Made by a program: the position numbers and the translations under genes. Below are positions 8,950 to 17,829 of a stretch of 61,130 nt of DNA, in pieces. Numbering within the stretch: the first letter of the stretch is position 1; the number at the start of each line of letters is the position of its first letter. The notes under the pieces were generated by a model. That model searched no databases, had not been told where the DNA came from, and saw nothing but the letters and a program-made list of their open reading frames with translations. The stretch comes from Deltaproteobacteria bacterium (GTDB lineage Bacteria; Myxococcota_A; Polyangia; Haliangiales; Haliangiaceae), in contig JAFAOG010000134.1 of assembly GCA_019237945.1 (NCBI GenBank), forward strand, positions 1 through 61,130. Reading direction: 5' to 3'.

Positions 8950-9741
8950 GTGCAGCGCAGTCTCGTGTTCGTCGCGATGGGGATCGCCGCCGCGTGCACC
9001 GGCGACATCGAGGACAAGTCGCTCCAGGGCCTGACGCCGGCCGAGGCGCTCGCGAAGACGCGCTGGCTCAAGGACGCCGAGCCGGTGTTCCAGGCGAAGT
9101 GCTTCATGTGCCACGACGGCTCGATGGCGGCCGCCAACCCGGTGCCCGATCCGTATCTCGCCGGCTCCGGAGACATGGCGATCCGCGATACCGCGGTCGC
9201 GTACGTGCCTCAGCTCGTCAACCTCGGCGCGCCGAAGTCCAGCCGCGTGCTCAGCAAGGGCATGCACGAAGGTCCCGCGCTCACCGCGCAGGAGGCGACG
9301 AAGATCCTTGGCTGGATCGAGGCCGAGCGCGACGCGCGTACGCCCGCGATGGTGATCGAGACGATGCAGGTGATGATGACCGACGGTTCGGCGGCGACGG
9401 TGCCGCTCGACTCGGTCGGCGCCGTCGGCGCGACGCTGACGTTCACCGCGCAGACGATCGCAGGCGGCGTCTACATGACGAACCTCAAGGTCACGGCGGG
9501 AGCGGACGGCGTGTACTTCGCGCACCCGCTGTTCGTGTCGAACCCGCCGGGCGCCGGCTCGGGCTCGGGATCGAGCTCGGCGATCCCCGATCCGCTCGAC
9601 CGCTATTACTCGACGACGGTGAACGTCGGTTCGAACGGCTCGGCCTCGATCGGCATGCCCGCGACGTTCGACGGGTTCTCGATCGCGAGCCCGATCTCGG
9701 TGCGCTTCGACGTCGTCGACAAGTATCGCCCGGGTACGTAA
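8950..9741 (+). CDS. Lipoprotein with a single CxxCH (c-type haem-like) motif
   Basis: Read from the GTG at 8950, the protein is 263 residues with signal and lipobox (MQRSLVFVAMGIAAACTGD, Cys16). CFMCH at 51-55 is a single c-type haem attachment motif, in the setting seen in planctomycete/myxobacterial predicted cytochromes (EPVFQAKCFMCHDG). The C-terminal half is beta-rich with a Gly/Ser linker (GAGSGSGSSS) and no further haem motifs. An in-frame ATG at 8911 overlaps the kinase stop (ATGA) and would add 13 residues; I prefer the GTG because it gives a compact lipoprotein signal. It is likely in one operon with the kinase. Confidence 0.8.
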   Translation: MQRSLVFVAMGIAAACTGDIEDKSLQGLTPAEALAKTRWLKDAEPVFQAKCFMCHDGSMAAANPVPDPYLAGSGDMAIRDTAVAYVPQLVNLGAPKSSRVLSKGMHEGPALTAQEATKILGWIEAERDARTPAMVIETMQVMMTDGSAATVPLDSVGAVGATLTFTAQTIAGGVYMTNLKVTAGADGVYFAHPLFVSNPPGAGSGSGSSSAIPDPLDRYYSTTVNVGSNGSASIGMPATFDGFSIASPISVRFDVVDKYRPGT

Positions 9742-9827
9742 CGCTCGTTGTGGCGCAGCCGCCCGCGAAACGCCGTGTACGGAACGGTGAGCGCGGGCAC
9801 GCGGTCTGCAAAAGCCCACTCCAGCAA

Positions 9828-9832
9828 AGGAG
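9828..9832 (+). promoter_or_regulatory. Strong Shine-Dalgarno of the CsbD-like gene
   Basis: AGGAG within CAAAGGAGAAAAT, 8 nt before the ATG at 9841. It is one of the few near-consensus ribosome binding sites in the window and fixes the start of the short CsbD-like gene. It suggests high expression. Confidence 0.8.
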
Positions 9833-9840
9833 AAAATCTC

Positions 9841-10077
9841 ATGGGCGCTATCAAGGACAAGCTGGCCGGCACGGCCAAGAAGATCGAAGGCAAGCTCACC
9901 GGTGACCGCGTGCGCACGGCGCAGGGCTCGGTGCAGAAGACCAAGGGCGACGTCGAGGGCAAGCTCGAGAAGGCGAAGCTGAAGGGCCGCGCGAAGCTCG
10001 AGGAGATGAAGCTCCGTGGCCGCGCGAAGATCGACGAGATGAAGGCGCGCCGGGCGGTCAAGAAGGCGACTCGGTAG
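9841..10077 (+). CDS. CsbD-like stress protein
   Basis: A 78-residue, highly charged, Lys-rich helical protein. Residues 1-45 follow the CsbD pattern (KDKLAGTAKKIEGKLTGD, then a second QGSVQKTKGDVEGKL unit). The second half is an 11-residue-like repeat (KLKGRAKLEEMK / KLRGRAKIDEMK) extending the amphipathic helix. CsbD proteins are general-stress induced in many bacteria; molecular role unknown. The start is supported by a strong ribosome binding site. It precedes the phosphofructokinase gene by 15 bp, with a perfect hairpin in between. Confidence 0.85.
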   Translation: MGAIKDKLAGTAKKIEGKLTGDRVRTAQGSVQKTKGDVEGKLEKAKLKGRAKLEEMKLRGRAKIDEMKARRAVKKATR

Positions 10078-10092
10078 TAAGGTCCCGCCTGC

Positions 10093-11400
<1,308 letters not shown>

Positions 11401-11409
11401 GCTCGCCGC

Positions 11410-11925
11410 ATGCTGGACCGCGCCGACGACCTCGCGAAGCTGACGGTTCAGGACGAGCACGGCCGCTCCGTCGAGCTCGGCTCGCTGTGGGCCGATCACG
11501 CGATCGTGCTCGCGTTCGTGCGGCACTTCGGTTGACTGCATTGCCGCGAGCACGTGGTGCAGTTGCACCGCGCAGGGATTCCCAACCTCGTCGTCGTCGG
11601 CAACGGCGCGCCGATGTTCATCGCGGGATTTCGCGAGACGACCGGCTTCACGGGGCCGATCTACACCGACCCGTCGCTCGAGGTGTACAAGGCGGCGCAG
11701 CTCAAGCGCGGCCTCGGCACGTTCATGAAGCTCGGCGCCGTCAAGGCGACGGTCGGCTCGGTCGCGCGCGGGTTCCGCCAGGGCCGGACGCAGGGCGATG
11801 CGACGCAGCAGGGTGGCGTGATCGTGATCGCGCGCGACGGGCGCGTCCTTTACCACCACATCTCCGAGTATCCCGGCGATAACGCGTCCCCCGACGACAT
11901 CCGTTCGCATATGCTCGCCGCATGA
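11410..11925 (+). CDS. Probable selenoprotein: SelU/SelL-like (PRXL2) thioredoxin-fold redox protein, UxxC motif encoded by in-frame TGA
   Basis: From the ATG at 11410 the frame runs 41 codons, meets a TGA at 11533-11535, and continues open to a normal stop at 11923-11925 (171 residues if TGA is read as selenocysteine). The TGA sits exactly at the redox position: FVRHFG-U-LHCREH, residues 42-45 being UxxC. Fish SelU and its Cys homologues have the pattern RRPG(U/C)FLCRE. The rest is a typical AhpC/TSA-like fold: GIPNLVVVGNG, the YTDPSLEVYKAAQLKRGLG segment, and a final GGVIVIARDGRVLYHH strand pair. A SECIS-like hairpin follows the TGA. The gene lies between the phosphofructokinase and a membrane protein (ATGA overlap), so readthrough is needed for the coupling. 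The alternative is a nonsense mutation in a Cys homologue, but the position, the hairpin and the intact downstream frame argue against it. Confidence 0.85.
11554..11571 (+). promoter_or_regulatory. Candidate bacterial SECIS element
   Basis: GTGGTGC (11554-11560) pairs with GCACCGC (11565-11571) including one G-U pair, closing the tetraloop AGTT. The loop begins 25 nt after the TGA at 11533-11535 and has a G as its second base. Both features fit the published bacterial SECIS consensus (apical loop roughly 16-37 nt downstream of UGA, with G in the first two loop positions). An alternative pairing CTGCAT/GTGCAG directly after the TGA also exists. Confidence 0.65.
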
Positions 11926-12518
11926 CGAAGGCGAAGCGGAGTCTGCGTGCGTGGTGGAAGCGGTTCGGTCGGTTCAGCTCGGCCGTGATCGTGGCGTGCT
12001 TCTTCTTGCCGTTCTTCGGCGTGTCGTGCGCCGGCATGGACATGGTGACCGCGTCGGGCGCGGATATGGTCGGCGGCTGCCGGCCGGGCGGCTTGCTGAT
12101 GGAGCAGAAGGACAAGAAGGGCGAGGACGCGATGGATGCCGGCGGCGACATCAAGATCGACAACGTCGATCGCGAGCCGCTCGCGATGATCGCGATGGCG
12201 GCGTGCGTGGCGCTGCTCGCGCTGTCGTTCCTGTCGACGCGCGGCGCGCTCGTCGGCTGCTTCCTGCTCGCGCTCGCGGGCCTCGGGTCCCTCGGCGGGC
12301 TCTACGCGAAGGTGTCGAAGGACATCCACGGGAAGATGGATGACTTCGGCAAGGCGGACTCGAAGAGCGGGATCGGCAAGGAGATGATGAGCGACAAGGA
12401 CGTCGACGCCGGCTCGCGCTACGGCCTGTGGATGGTCGGCCTCGGCCTGATCGGCACGGCCGTGGTCACCGCGATGGCGATGCGCGAACGAGATCAGTCG
12501 GCCGACGGCGGCGGCTGA
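11922..12518 (+). CDS. Membrane protein of unknown function
   Basis: A 198-residue protein with one hydrophobic segment at ~19-37 (AVIVACFFLPFFGVSC), a polar Lys/Asp-rich stretch (~60-85), two closely spaced helices (~88-130) and a last helix (~165-187), giving about four membrane passes. Two Cys (near 36 and 53) flank the first external loop. The start ATG overlaps the TGA of the selenoprotein candidate (ATGA), so it is translationally coupled to it. The 3' end overlaps the convergent pilin gene by 25 bp. No family recognised. Confidence 0.75.
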   Translation: MTKAKRSLRAWWKRFGRFSSAVIVACFFLPFFGVSCAGMDMVTASGADMVGGCRPGGLLMEQKDKKGEDAMDAGGDIKIDNVDREPLAMIAMAACVALLALSFLSTRGALVGCFLLALAGLGSLGGLYAKVSKDIHGKMDDFGKADSKSGIGKEMMSDKDVDAGSRYGLWMVGLGLIGTAVVTAMAMRERDQSADGGG

Positions 12519-12982
12519 ATGTACGTGGCCGCCGGTTCCTGCGCGGCGTTGAGGTTCAGGATGTACGTGATCTTGGTGCCGTCGCAGTCCATATCGCCGA
12601 CCGCGAGGCCCTGCGCCTGCGTGAGCGAGTTGCTCGTGAAGTGATACGAGAACATGTTCGGCTCGTCGACCTGGAAGCCGAGGTCGAGCCACACCGAGTC
12701 GGCCGCCCACGCGCTCGACACCGCGAATCGTTTATTGGCCGACGCACACGCCGCCCCGTCCGCACCCGGCAGCACCGCCGCCGTGCCTTGCGGGTACTTC
12801 GTGTTCGCGAAGTAGTACGTCTTGGCGTCGATCGCCATCTTGTTGAGCTGCAGCATCGCCTCGCTCGCCTTCGAGCGGTTCATGTGATTCATGAACATCG
12901 GGATCGCGACGGCGGCGAGGATGCCGATGATCACCACGACGATCATCAGCTCGATGATCGTGAAGCCTCGCTGCGCCCTCAT
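12494..12982 (-). CDS. Type IV pilin / pseudopilin-like protein (PilA/GspG type)
   Basis: A 162-residue protein with a textbook class III signal: short basic leader MRAQRG, cleavage before Phe7, Glu at +5 (FTIIE), then a hydrophobic helix (LMIVVVIIGILAAVAIP) and a soluble C-terminal domain of ~125 residues with Cys residues at the pilin D-region positions. A prepilin peptidase would cleave and methylate it before assembly into a pilus or a type II secretion pseudopilus. The ATG at 12982 is chosen over 13006 because it gives the usual six-residue leader. No pilus assembly genes lie nearby, so it may be a minor or orphan pilin. Confidence 0.88.
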   Translation of the reverse strand: MRAQRGFTIIELMIVVVIIGILAAVAIPMFMNHMNRSKASEAMLQLNKMAIDAKTYYFANTKYPQGTAAVLPGADGAACASANKRFAVSSAWAADSVWLDLGFQVDEPNMFSYHFTSNSLTQAQGLAVGDMDCDGTKITYILNLNAAQEPAATYIQPPPSAD

Positions 12983-13048
12983 GCGTACAGCGTCGCATGG
13001 ACGCAAATGATGCGCAGGTTCCTGGCGGGGTTGCGATCGGGTAACTGG

Positions 13049-13360
13049 CTACGCTTTGACGCCCAGCGTCTCGGCGATTTTCTTCACTGCTGCCATCTCG
13101 TTAGCCGATAGCTTGCCGTCGGCGCCCGCGGCGTCGAACAGCATCTCGACCATCTCCTGGCGCTCCTCGAGGGGGAGCGCGCGCACGATCGGCTCGGCCT
13201 CGTCCCAGCCCTCGAGGTCGATCACCGACCGGCGGTCCTCCTCGGTCAGGCCGAGCCGCTCGATCATCGCGTCGAGAAACCAGTGCTCGTCATCTGACAT
13301 GATGCCATCCGCGACCAGCACCTTCGACACGAGCAAGCACTTCGCGACATTCGGCGTCAT
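13049..13360 (-). CDS. TerB-like helical protein
   Basis: A 103-residue, acidic, all-helical protein. It has two Asp/Glu-rich repeats of the TerB type: VLVADGIMSDDEHWFLDAM and AAGADGKLSANEMAAVKKI. In TerB-family domains (D-G-xx-xxE) these may bind metal ions. Tellurite resistance itself is not implied. The ATG at 13360 (MTPNVAKCLL) is chosen; the longer frame upstream overlaps the divergent gene start at 13380. Confidence 0.75.
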   Translation of the reverse strand: MTPNVAKCLLVSKVLVADGIMSDDEHWFLDAMIERLGLTEEDRRSVIDLEGWDEAEPIVRALPLEERQEMVEMLFDAAGADGKLSANEMAAVKKIAETLGVKA

Positions 13361-13379
13361 GTTCGAACCAGCATATCGC

Positions 13380-14819
13380 ATGCCCAGCCCCTTCGGGCCG
13401 GCTCCCGACGTGGCGGTCGCAGCGGCGCGCGAGCTGATGCGCCGGCTGCCGGCGCTGAGCGAAGGCAAGATGTTCGGCGTGCTCGTCGTCGATGACGGCG
13501 CGGTGCTCGCGGCGTTCTCGGGCATGCTCGACGGGCGCTGGCACGTCGACGGCTTCGTCGGCCCCGCGTTCGACTCGGGCGCGCGCGATAGCTTCTGGCC
13601 CGCCGGCGAGGCCGAGCTCGGTCAGCTCGAGGCCGCGATCCGCGCACTGGATCCCGAGCGTGACCGCATCGCAGCGGAGCTCGCGCGCGCGGAGGCCGAG
13701 CTCGACGCACTTCGCGTGCGGCATCGCGAGCGGCGCGAGGCCCGGCGATCGCGGCGAGGTGATCCGTCTCTCGCCGATGTGCTCGATCACGAGAGCCGCG
13801 GCGACACCGCGGAGCGCAAGCGCTTCGACGCCGCGCATCGACCCGTGCGCGACCAGCTGCTCGCCCGCGCGAAGCAGATCGCCGACGAGCAGGCGCGCCT
13901 CGCCGCCGTGCGCGCAGACCGATCGCGACACTTCCTGCACCGCCTGCAAGACACGTATGCGTTCCCGCTGCGCGCGCTGTTCGCGCCGCACGAGCCGCCC
14001 GGCGGCGCCGGTGACTGCGCGGCTCCCAAGCTCGTCGCGCACGCGCTCCGCCACGGCATGCGACCGCGCGCGATCGCCGAGTTCTGGTGGGGGCCGCCGC
14101 CGCCGACCGGCGATCGCGTGCACGGCACCTTCTACCCGGCGTGCCGCGGCAAGTGCCTGCCGATCCTGTCGCACCTGCTCGATGGCATCGCGGAGCCGCC
14201 GCCGGTGTGGGAGCAGCCGCGCGGCGAGCTGCGCACGCTATTCGAGGACGCGCACGTGATCGTCGCGAGCAAGCCGGTCGGGCTGCTCAGCGCACCGGGG
14301 CGCTCGACGCGCGACTCCGTGCAGACGCGGCTCGGCGCGACCGCCGTGCATCGCCTCGACCTCGACACGAGCGGTGTGCTGCTGCTCGCGAAGGATCCCG
14401 CGACGCTCGCCGCGCTCCACCGCCAGTTCGAGAACCGCGAGGTCGACAAGCGCTACATCGCGTGGCTCGCAGGCGACGTCGCGGGTGATGCCGGCACGAT
14501 ATCACTCCCGCTGCGTGGCGATCTCGACGACCGTCCGCGGCAGATCGTCGATGACGCGCATGGACGCCCGGCGCTCACCGAATGGCGCGTGCTCGCTCGC
14601 GAGGGGGGACGCACGCGGGTGGCGTTCACCCCGAAGACGGGGCGCGCGCATCAGCTCCGTGTCCATGCCGCTCATCCGCGCGGGCTCGCCACACCGATCG
14701 TCGGCGACCGCCTCTACGGCGCTTCCGGGGCGCGGCTGATGCTGCACGCGGAGTTTCTCGCATTCGTGCACCCCCACACGCGACAGCGCATGGAGCTTGC
14801 AGACCTCTCTCCATTTTAG
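13380..14819 (+). CDS. RluA-family RNA pseudouridine synthase with N-terminal extension
   Basis: A 479-residue protein. The C-terminal ~210 residues are the catalytic domain: HRLDLDTSG at 324-332 with the catalytic Asp327, then DKRYIAWLAG and a TGRAHQLRVH motif near residue 422. RluA enzymes isomerise uridines in 23S rRNA and tRNA. The first ~260 residues hold a globular start, a long Arg/Ala/Glu coiled coil (~85-190) and a WGPPPPTGDR...FYPACRGKCLPIL segment, an arrangement seen in long RluA homologues from proteobacteria. The start is the ATG at 13380, 19 bp from the divergent TerB-like gene. The next gene begins 4 bp after its stop. Confidence 0.9.
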   Translation: MPSPFGPAPDVAVAAARELMRRLPALSEGKMFGVLVVDDGAVLAAFSGMLDGRWHVDGFVGPAFDSGARDSFWPAGEAELGQLEAAIRALDPERDRIAAELARAEAELDALRVRHRERREARRSRRGDPSLADVLDHESRGDTAERKRFDAAHRPVRDQLLARAKQIADEQARLAAVRADRSRHFLHRLQDTYAFPLRALFAPHEPPGGAGDCAAPKLVAHALRHGMRPRAIAEFWWGPPPPTGDRVHGTFYPACRGKCLPILSHLLDGIAEPPPVWEQPRGELRTLFEDAHVIVASKPVGLLSAPGRSTRDSVQTRLGATAVHRLDLDTSGVLLLAKDPATLAALHRQFENREVDKRYIAWLAGDVAGDAGTISLPLRGDLDDRPRQIVDDAHGRPALTEWRVLAREGGRTRVAFTPKTGRAHQLRVHAAHPRGLATPIVGDRLYGASGARLMLHAEFLAFVHPHTRQRMELADLSPF

Positions 14820-14823
14820 AGAC

Positions 14824-16563
14824 ATGCGTTATCGCGCCCTCGCCGCTGACTACGACGGAACACTTGCGACTCACGGCCGCATCGATGACGGCACGTGGGA
14901 GGCTCTCAAGAAGCTCCGCGACTCCGGCCGCAAGGTCATCATGGTCACCGGCCGCGAGCTCGACGAGCTGCTCGGCATCCTCGACCATCCCGAGGCGTTC
15001 GATCGGATCGTCGCGGAGAACGGCGCGCTGATCTACACGCCGGCGACGAAGGAGGTCCGGTTGCTCGCACAGCCCCCGACGCCGACGTTCATCGAGGAGC
15101 TCAAGAAGCGCGGCGTCGATCGCGTGAGCGCCGGCCGCGTGATCGTCGCGACGTGGGAGCCGCACCAGGACACCGCGCTGCACGTGATCCGCGACCTCGG
15201 CCTCGAGCTGCAGGTCATCTTCAACAAGGGCGCCGTCATGATCCTACCGAGCGGCGTCAACAAGGCGACCGGTCTCGCGGCGGCGCTCGCCGAGCTCGGA
15301 CTGTCGTCGCACAACATCGCATCGGTCGGCGATGCCGAGAACGATCACGCGCTGCTCGAGCTGGCCGAGTGTGGATGCGCGGTCGCGAACGCGCTGCCTT
15401 CGCTCAAGGATCGCGCCGACCTCGTGCTCGCACGCGACCACGGCCCGGGCGTGACCGAGCTGATCGAGCACATGATCGAGAACGACCTCAAGGACGTGCA
15501 GCTGCTCCGCCACCGCATCCCGTTTGCGAAGCACGGCGACGAGGAGATCAGCTTCGATCCGTACGCGTCGACGATGCTCGTGTGCGGAACGTCGGGCAGC
15601 GGCAAGTCGACGCTGACGACCTCGATCATCGAGAAGCTGTGCAGCGCCGGCTACCAGTTCGCGATCATCGATCCCGAGGGCGACTACTCCGAGATCGACA
15701 TGGCCGTCGTGCTCGGCTCGCCGACGCGCGCCCCGCTCGTCGAGGAGGTGCTCGACGTGCTGAAGGATCCGGCGCGCAACGTCGCGGTGAACTTGCTCGG
15801 CGTCGCGCTCGAGCATCGCCCCGAGTTCTGCGCGCAGCTGCTCGCGGCGCTGTCGGACCTGCGCTCGCGCACCGGCCGGCCGCACTGGTTGATCCTCGAC
15901 GAGGCGCACCACCTGCTGCCGGCGCAGTGGCGGCCCGCGGCGGAGATGCCGGCGCGCGCGCACGGCACGCTGTACGTCACCGTGCATCCCGAGAGCCTCG
16001 CGCCCGCGGTGATCCCGACGATCGACACCGTGCTCGTGATCGGCGAGCACCCCGAGCAACGGATCGCGGACCTGTGCGAGGTCGCGGGGCGGCGGTGTCC
16101 GTCGGTCGAGCCCATCGAGAAGCTGCCGACCGGCCAGGCGATGTACTGGAGGTCGGGCGAGCCGACCGCGATGGTGATCGAGACCGAGAAGCCCAAGGGC
16201 GAGCGCAAGCGGCACTCGCGCAAGTACATCGAGGGCAACATCGGCTCCGAGCGCGCGTTCTACTTCAAGGGCCCGGACGGCAAGCTGAAGCTGAAGGCGC
16301 ACAACCTGCTGCTGTTCATGCAGCTCGGCGATGGCGTCGACGACGACACCTGGCAGTTTCACCTCGACAAGGGTGACTACACGACCTGGCTCCGAACGGA
16401 AATCAAGGACCCGGCGCTCGCCGACGAAGTGACCGCAATCGCGGAGCAGCACCTGTCGCCGGTCGAGAGCCGGGCGGCGGTCCGCGAGGCGATCGAGAAG
16501 CGGTACACGCTACCGGCCGACAAGCCGAGCGGTCTCGTCGACAAGCCGGCCGCGGCGTCGTAG
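14824..16563 (+). CDS. Fusion of HAD-IIB phosphatase and P-loop ATPase
   Basis: A 579-residue protein. Residues 1-215 are a Cof-type (IIB) HAD hydrolase: DYDGT (catalytic Asp9 and Asp11), VTGR (41-44), a Lys in the cap region and GDAEND (169-174). Residues ~235-460 are a DUF87/HerA-like P-loop ATPase: GTSGSGKST (255-263), IIDPEGDYS and the Walker B WLILDEAHHL. A C-terminal 100-residue tail (GERKRHSRKYIEGN, then a predicted DNA/RNA- or protein-binding part) follows. The combination suggests sugar-phosphate or nucleotide phosphatase activity coupled to an ATP-driven machine; the substrate is unknown. It lies 4 bp after the RluA gene and 12 bp before the DUF4105 gene. Confidence 0.88.
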   Translation: MRYRALAADYDGTLATHGRIDDGTWEALKKLRDSGRKVIMVTGRELDELLGILDHPEAFDRIVAENGALIYTPATKEVRLLAQPPTPTFIEELKKRGVDRVSAGRVIVATWEPHQDTALHVIRDLGLELQVIFNKGAVMILPSGVNKATGLAAALAELGLSSHNIASVGDAENDHALLELAECGCAVANALPSLKDRADLVLARDHGPGVTELIEHMIENDLKDVQLLRHRIPFAKHGDEEISFDPYASTMLVCGTSGSGKSTLTTSIIEKLCSAGYQFAIIDPEGDYSEIDMAVVLGSPTRAPLVEEVLDVLKDPARNVAVNLLGVALEHRPEFCAQLLAALSDLRSRTGRPHWLILDEAHHLLPAQWRPAAEMPARAHGTLYVTVHPESLAPAVIPTIDTVLVIGEHPEQRIADLCEVAGRRCPSVEPIEKLPTGQAMYWRSGEPTAMVIETEKPKGERKRHSRKYIEGNIGSERAFYFKGPDGKLKLKAHNLLLFMQLGDGVDDDTWQFHLDKGDYTTWLRTEIKDPALADEVTAIAEQHLSPVESRAAVREAIEKRYTLPADKPSGLVDKPAAAS

Positions 16564-16575
16564 CCTTGCGGGGGC

Positions 16576-17829
16576 ATGGGCAAAGTTGCCTCCCTGATCC
16601 TGGCGCTGCTGATCCTCGGCAACACGACCGCCCGCGCCGACGACTTCTCCGACGAGATGCGCCTGCGCGACGCGGTCACCCGGCTGCGCCAGATCGGCGA
16701 GGACACGGTCGCCAAGGGCCAGCACTACCCGGTCGTCGAGCTGCTGACGATGGGCGTCGGCTCGCTGATGTGGGAGCGGCACGGCCACATCGCGCTGTGC
16801 CTGGCCTACGAGCATCCGCGCCAGGACACTTGCTACAACTACGGCATCGGCGATTTCGGTCACCCGCTCAAGATGGTGACCGGCTTCTTCCGCGGCACGA
16901 ACAGCTTCTACGTCGGCAGCGAGCCGCCGGTGAATCTGCTCTGGGTCTATCTCCACTTCGATCGCACGGTGTGGGTGCAGCCGCTGGCGCTCGACGACGC
17001 GCAGAAGCAGCAGGTGATCGCGAAGCTCCAGAGCGACGACACCGACGCGCACCGCTACTACGCGTACGATCACTTCTGGGACAACTGCACGACGCGCGTC
17101 CGCGACATCATCGACGACGCGACCGGCCACGCGCTCCGCCAGATGAACGAGCCGAGCGACGGCAAGACGTATCGCGACCTCGCGCGCGAGGGCTTCTACG
17201 GCGTCGGTCACTACGTGCCGCTGATCATCACGGACCTCGCGATGGGGCGCGTCACCGATCGCGTGCCGAGCTACTGGGAGCGCATGTTCCTGCCCGATTA
17301 CCTGCGCGAGGCCGTGCAGAAGAAGTTCGGGGTGGCGCCGATCCCGATCTACATGCGCAGCCAGTGTGTCGCGTCGACGGCGCCGGGCTGTGCGGAGCGC
17401 GGCGCGCCGTTCGAGAACCCGACGAGCGGCCGGCTGTGGTTCGTGCTGATCACGCTGCTGTTGACGGCGCCCGCGTGGGCGACGCGCCTGTGGGGCCGCT
17501 TGCAGCGGACGGGCATGGCGATCGCGGTGATGCCGTACGTCATCCTCGGCACCGTGTTCTGGTTCCTCGCGATCATCTCGCCGCTGCAGTACGTGCGGTG
17601 GAACGAGAGCTGCCTCGTGTTCCTGCCGGTCGACCTGGTGCTCGTGTGGTTCCTGTCGGACGAGCGGCGCCGTCTGTACGCCAAGGGACGCCTCGCGATG
17701 CTCGGTCTCGTCGGGATCTTGATGATCGCGGGTGTGCTCCGTCAGCCGATCTTGTACGCGCTGGTGTGGCCGCTCGTGCCGAACGCAGTCGCCGCGTTCA
17801 TGCCACTCCGGACTACGATCAAGAAGTGA
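16576..17829 (+). CDS. DUF4105 (Lnb periplasmic-type) membrane protein
   Basis: A 417-residue protein with signal peptide (cleavage after ARA, ~22). The periplasmic part (~23-290) has the DUF4105 hallmark YDHFWDNCTTRVRDIID near residue 156-172 and the upstream GHIALCLAYEHPRQDTCYNYGIGDFG region. The His and Cys of these motifs suggest a papain-like/NlpC-type active site. Four to five membrane helices follow (~295-400). DUF4105 proteins are envelope proteins of mostly unknown function. The stop overlaps the next start (GTGA), so expression is coupled. Confidence 0.85.
   Translation: MGKVASLILALLILGNTTARADDFSDEMRLRDAVTRLRQIGEDTVAKGQHYPVVELLTMGVGSLMWERHGHIALCLAYEHPRQDTCYNYGIGDFGHPLKMVTGFFRGTNSFYVGSEPPVNLLWVYLHFDRTVWVQPLALDDAQKQQVIAKLQSDDTDAHRYYAYDHFWDNCTTRVRDIIDDATGHALRQMNEPSDGKTYRDLAREGFYGVGHYVPLIITDLAMGRVTDRVPSYWERMFLPDYLREAVQKKFGVAPIPIYMRSQCVASTAPGCAERGAPFENPTSGRLWFVLITLLLTAPAWATRLWGRLQRTGMAIAVMPYVILGTVFWFLAIISPLQYVRWNESCLVFLPVDLVLVWFLSDERRRLYAKGRLAMLGLVGILMIAGVLRQPILYALVWPLVPNAVAAFMPLRTTIKK

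Noticed and set aside
11410..11553. Reading the TGA at 11533 as a nonsense mutation making a pseudogene
   Set aside because: The frame stays intact for 130 more codons with family motifs, the stop replaces exactly the redox residue, and a SECIS-like hairpin follows. Selenocysteine is the simpler reading.
13049..13360. A tellurite-resistance locus
   Set aside because: Only one TerB-like domain is present; no TerC, TerD or TerZ genes are near.
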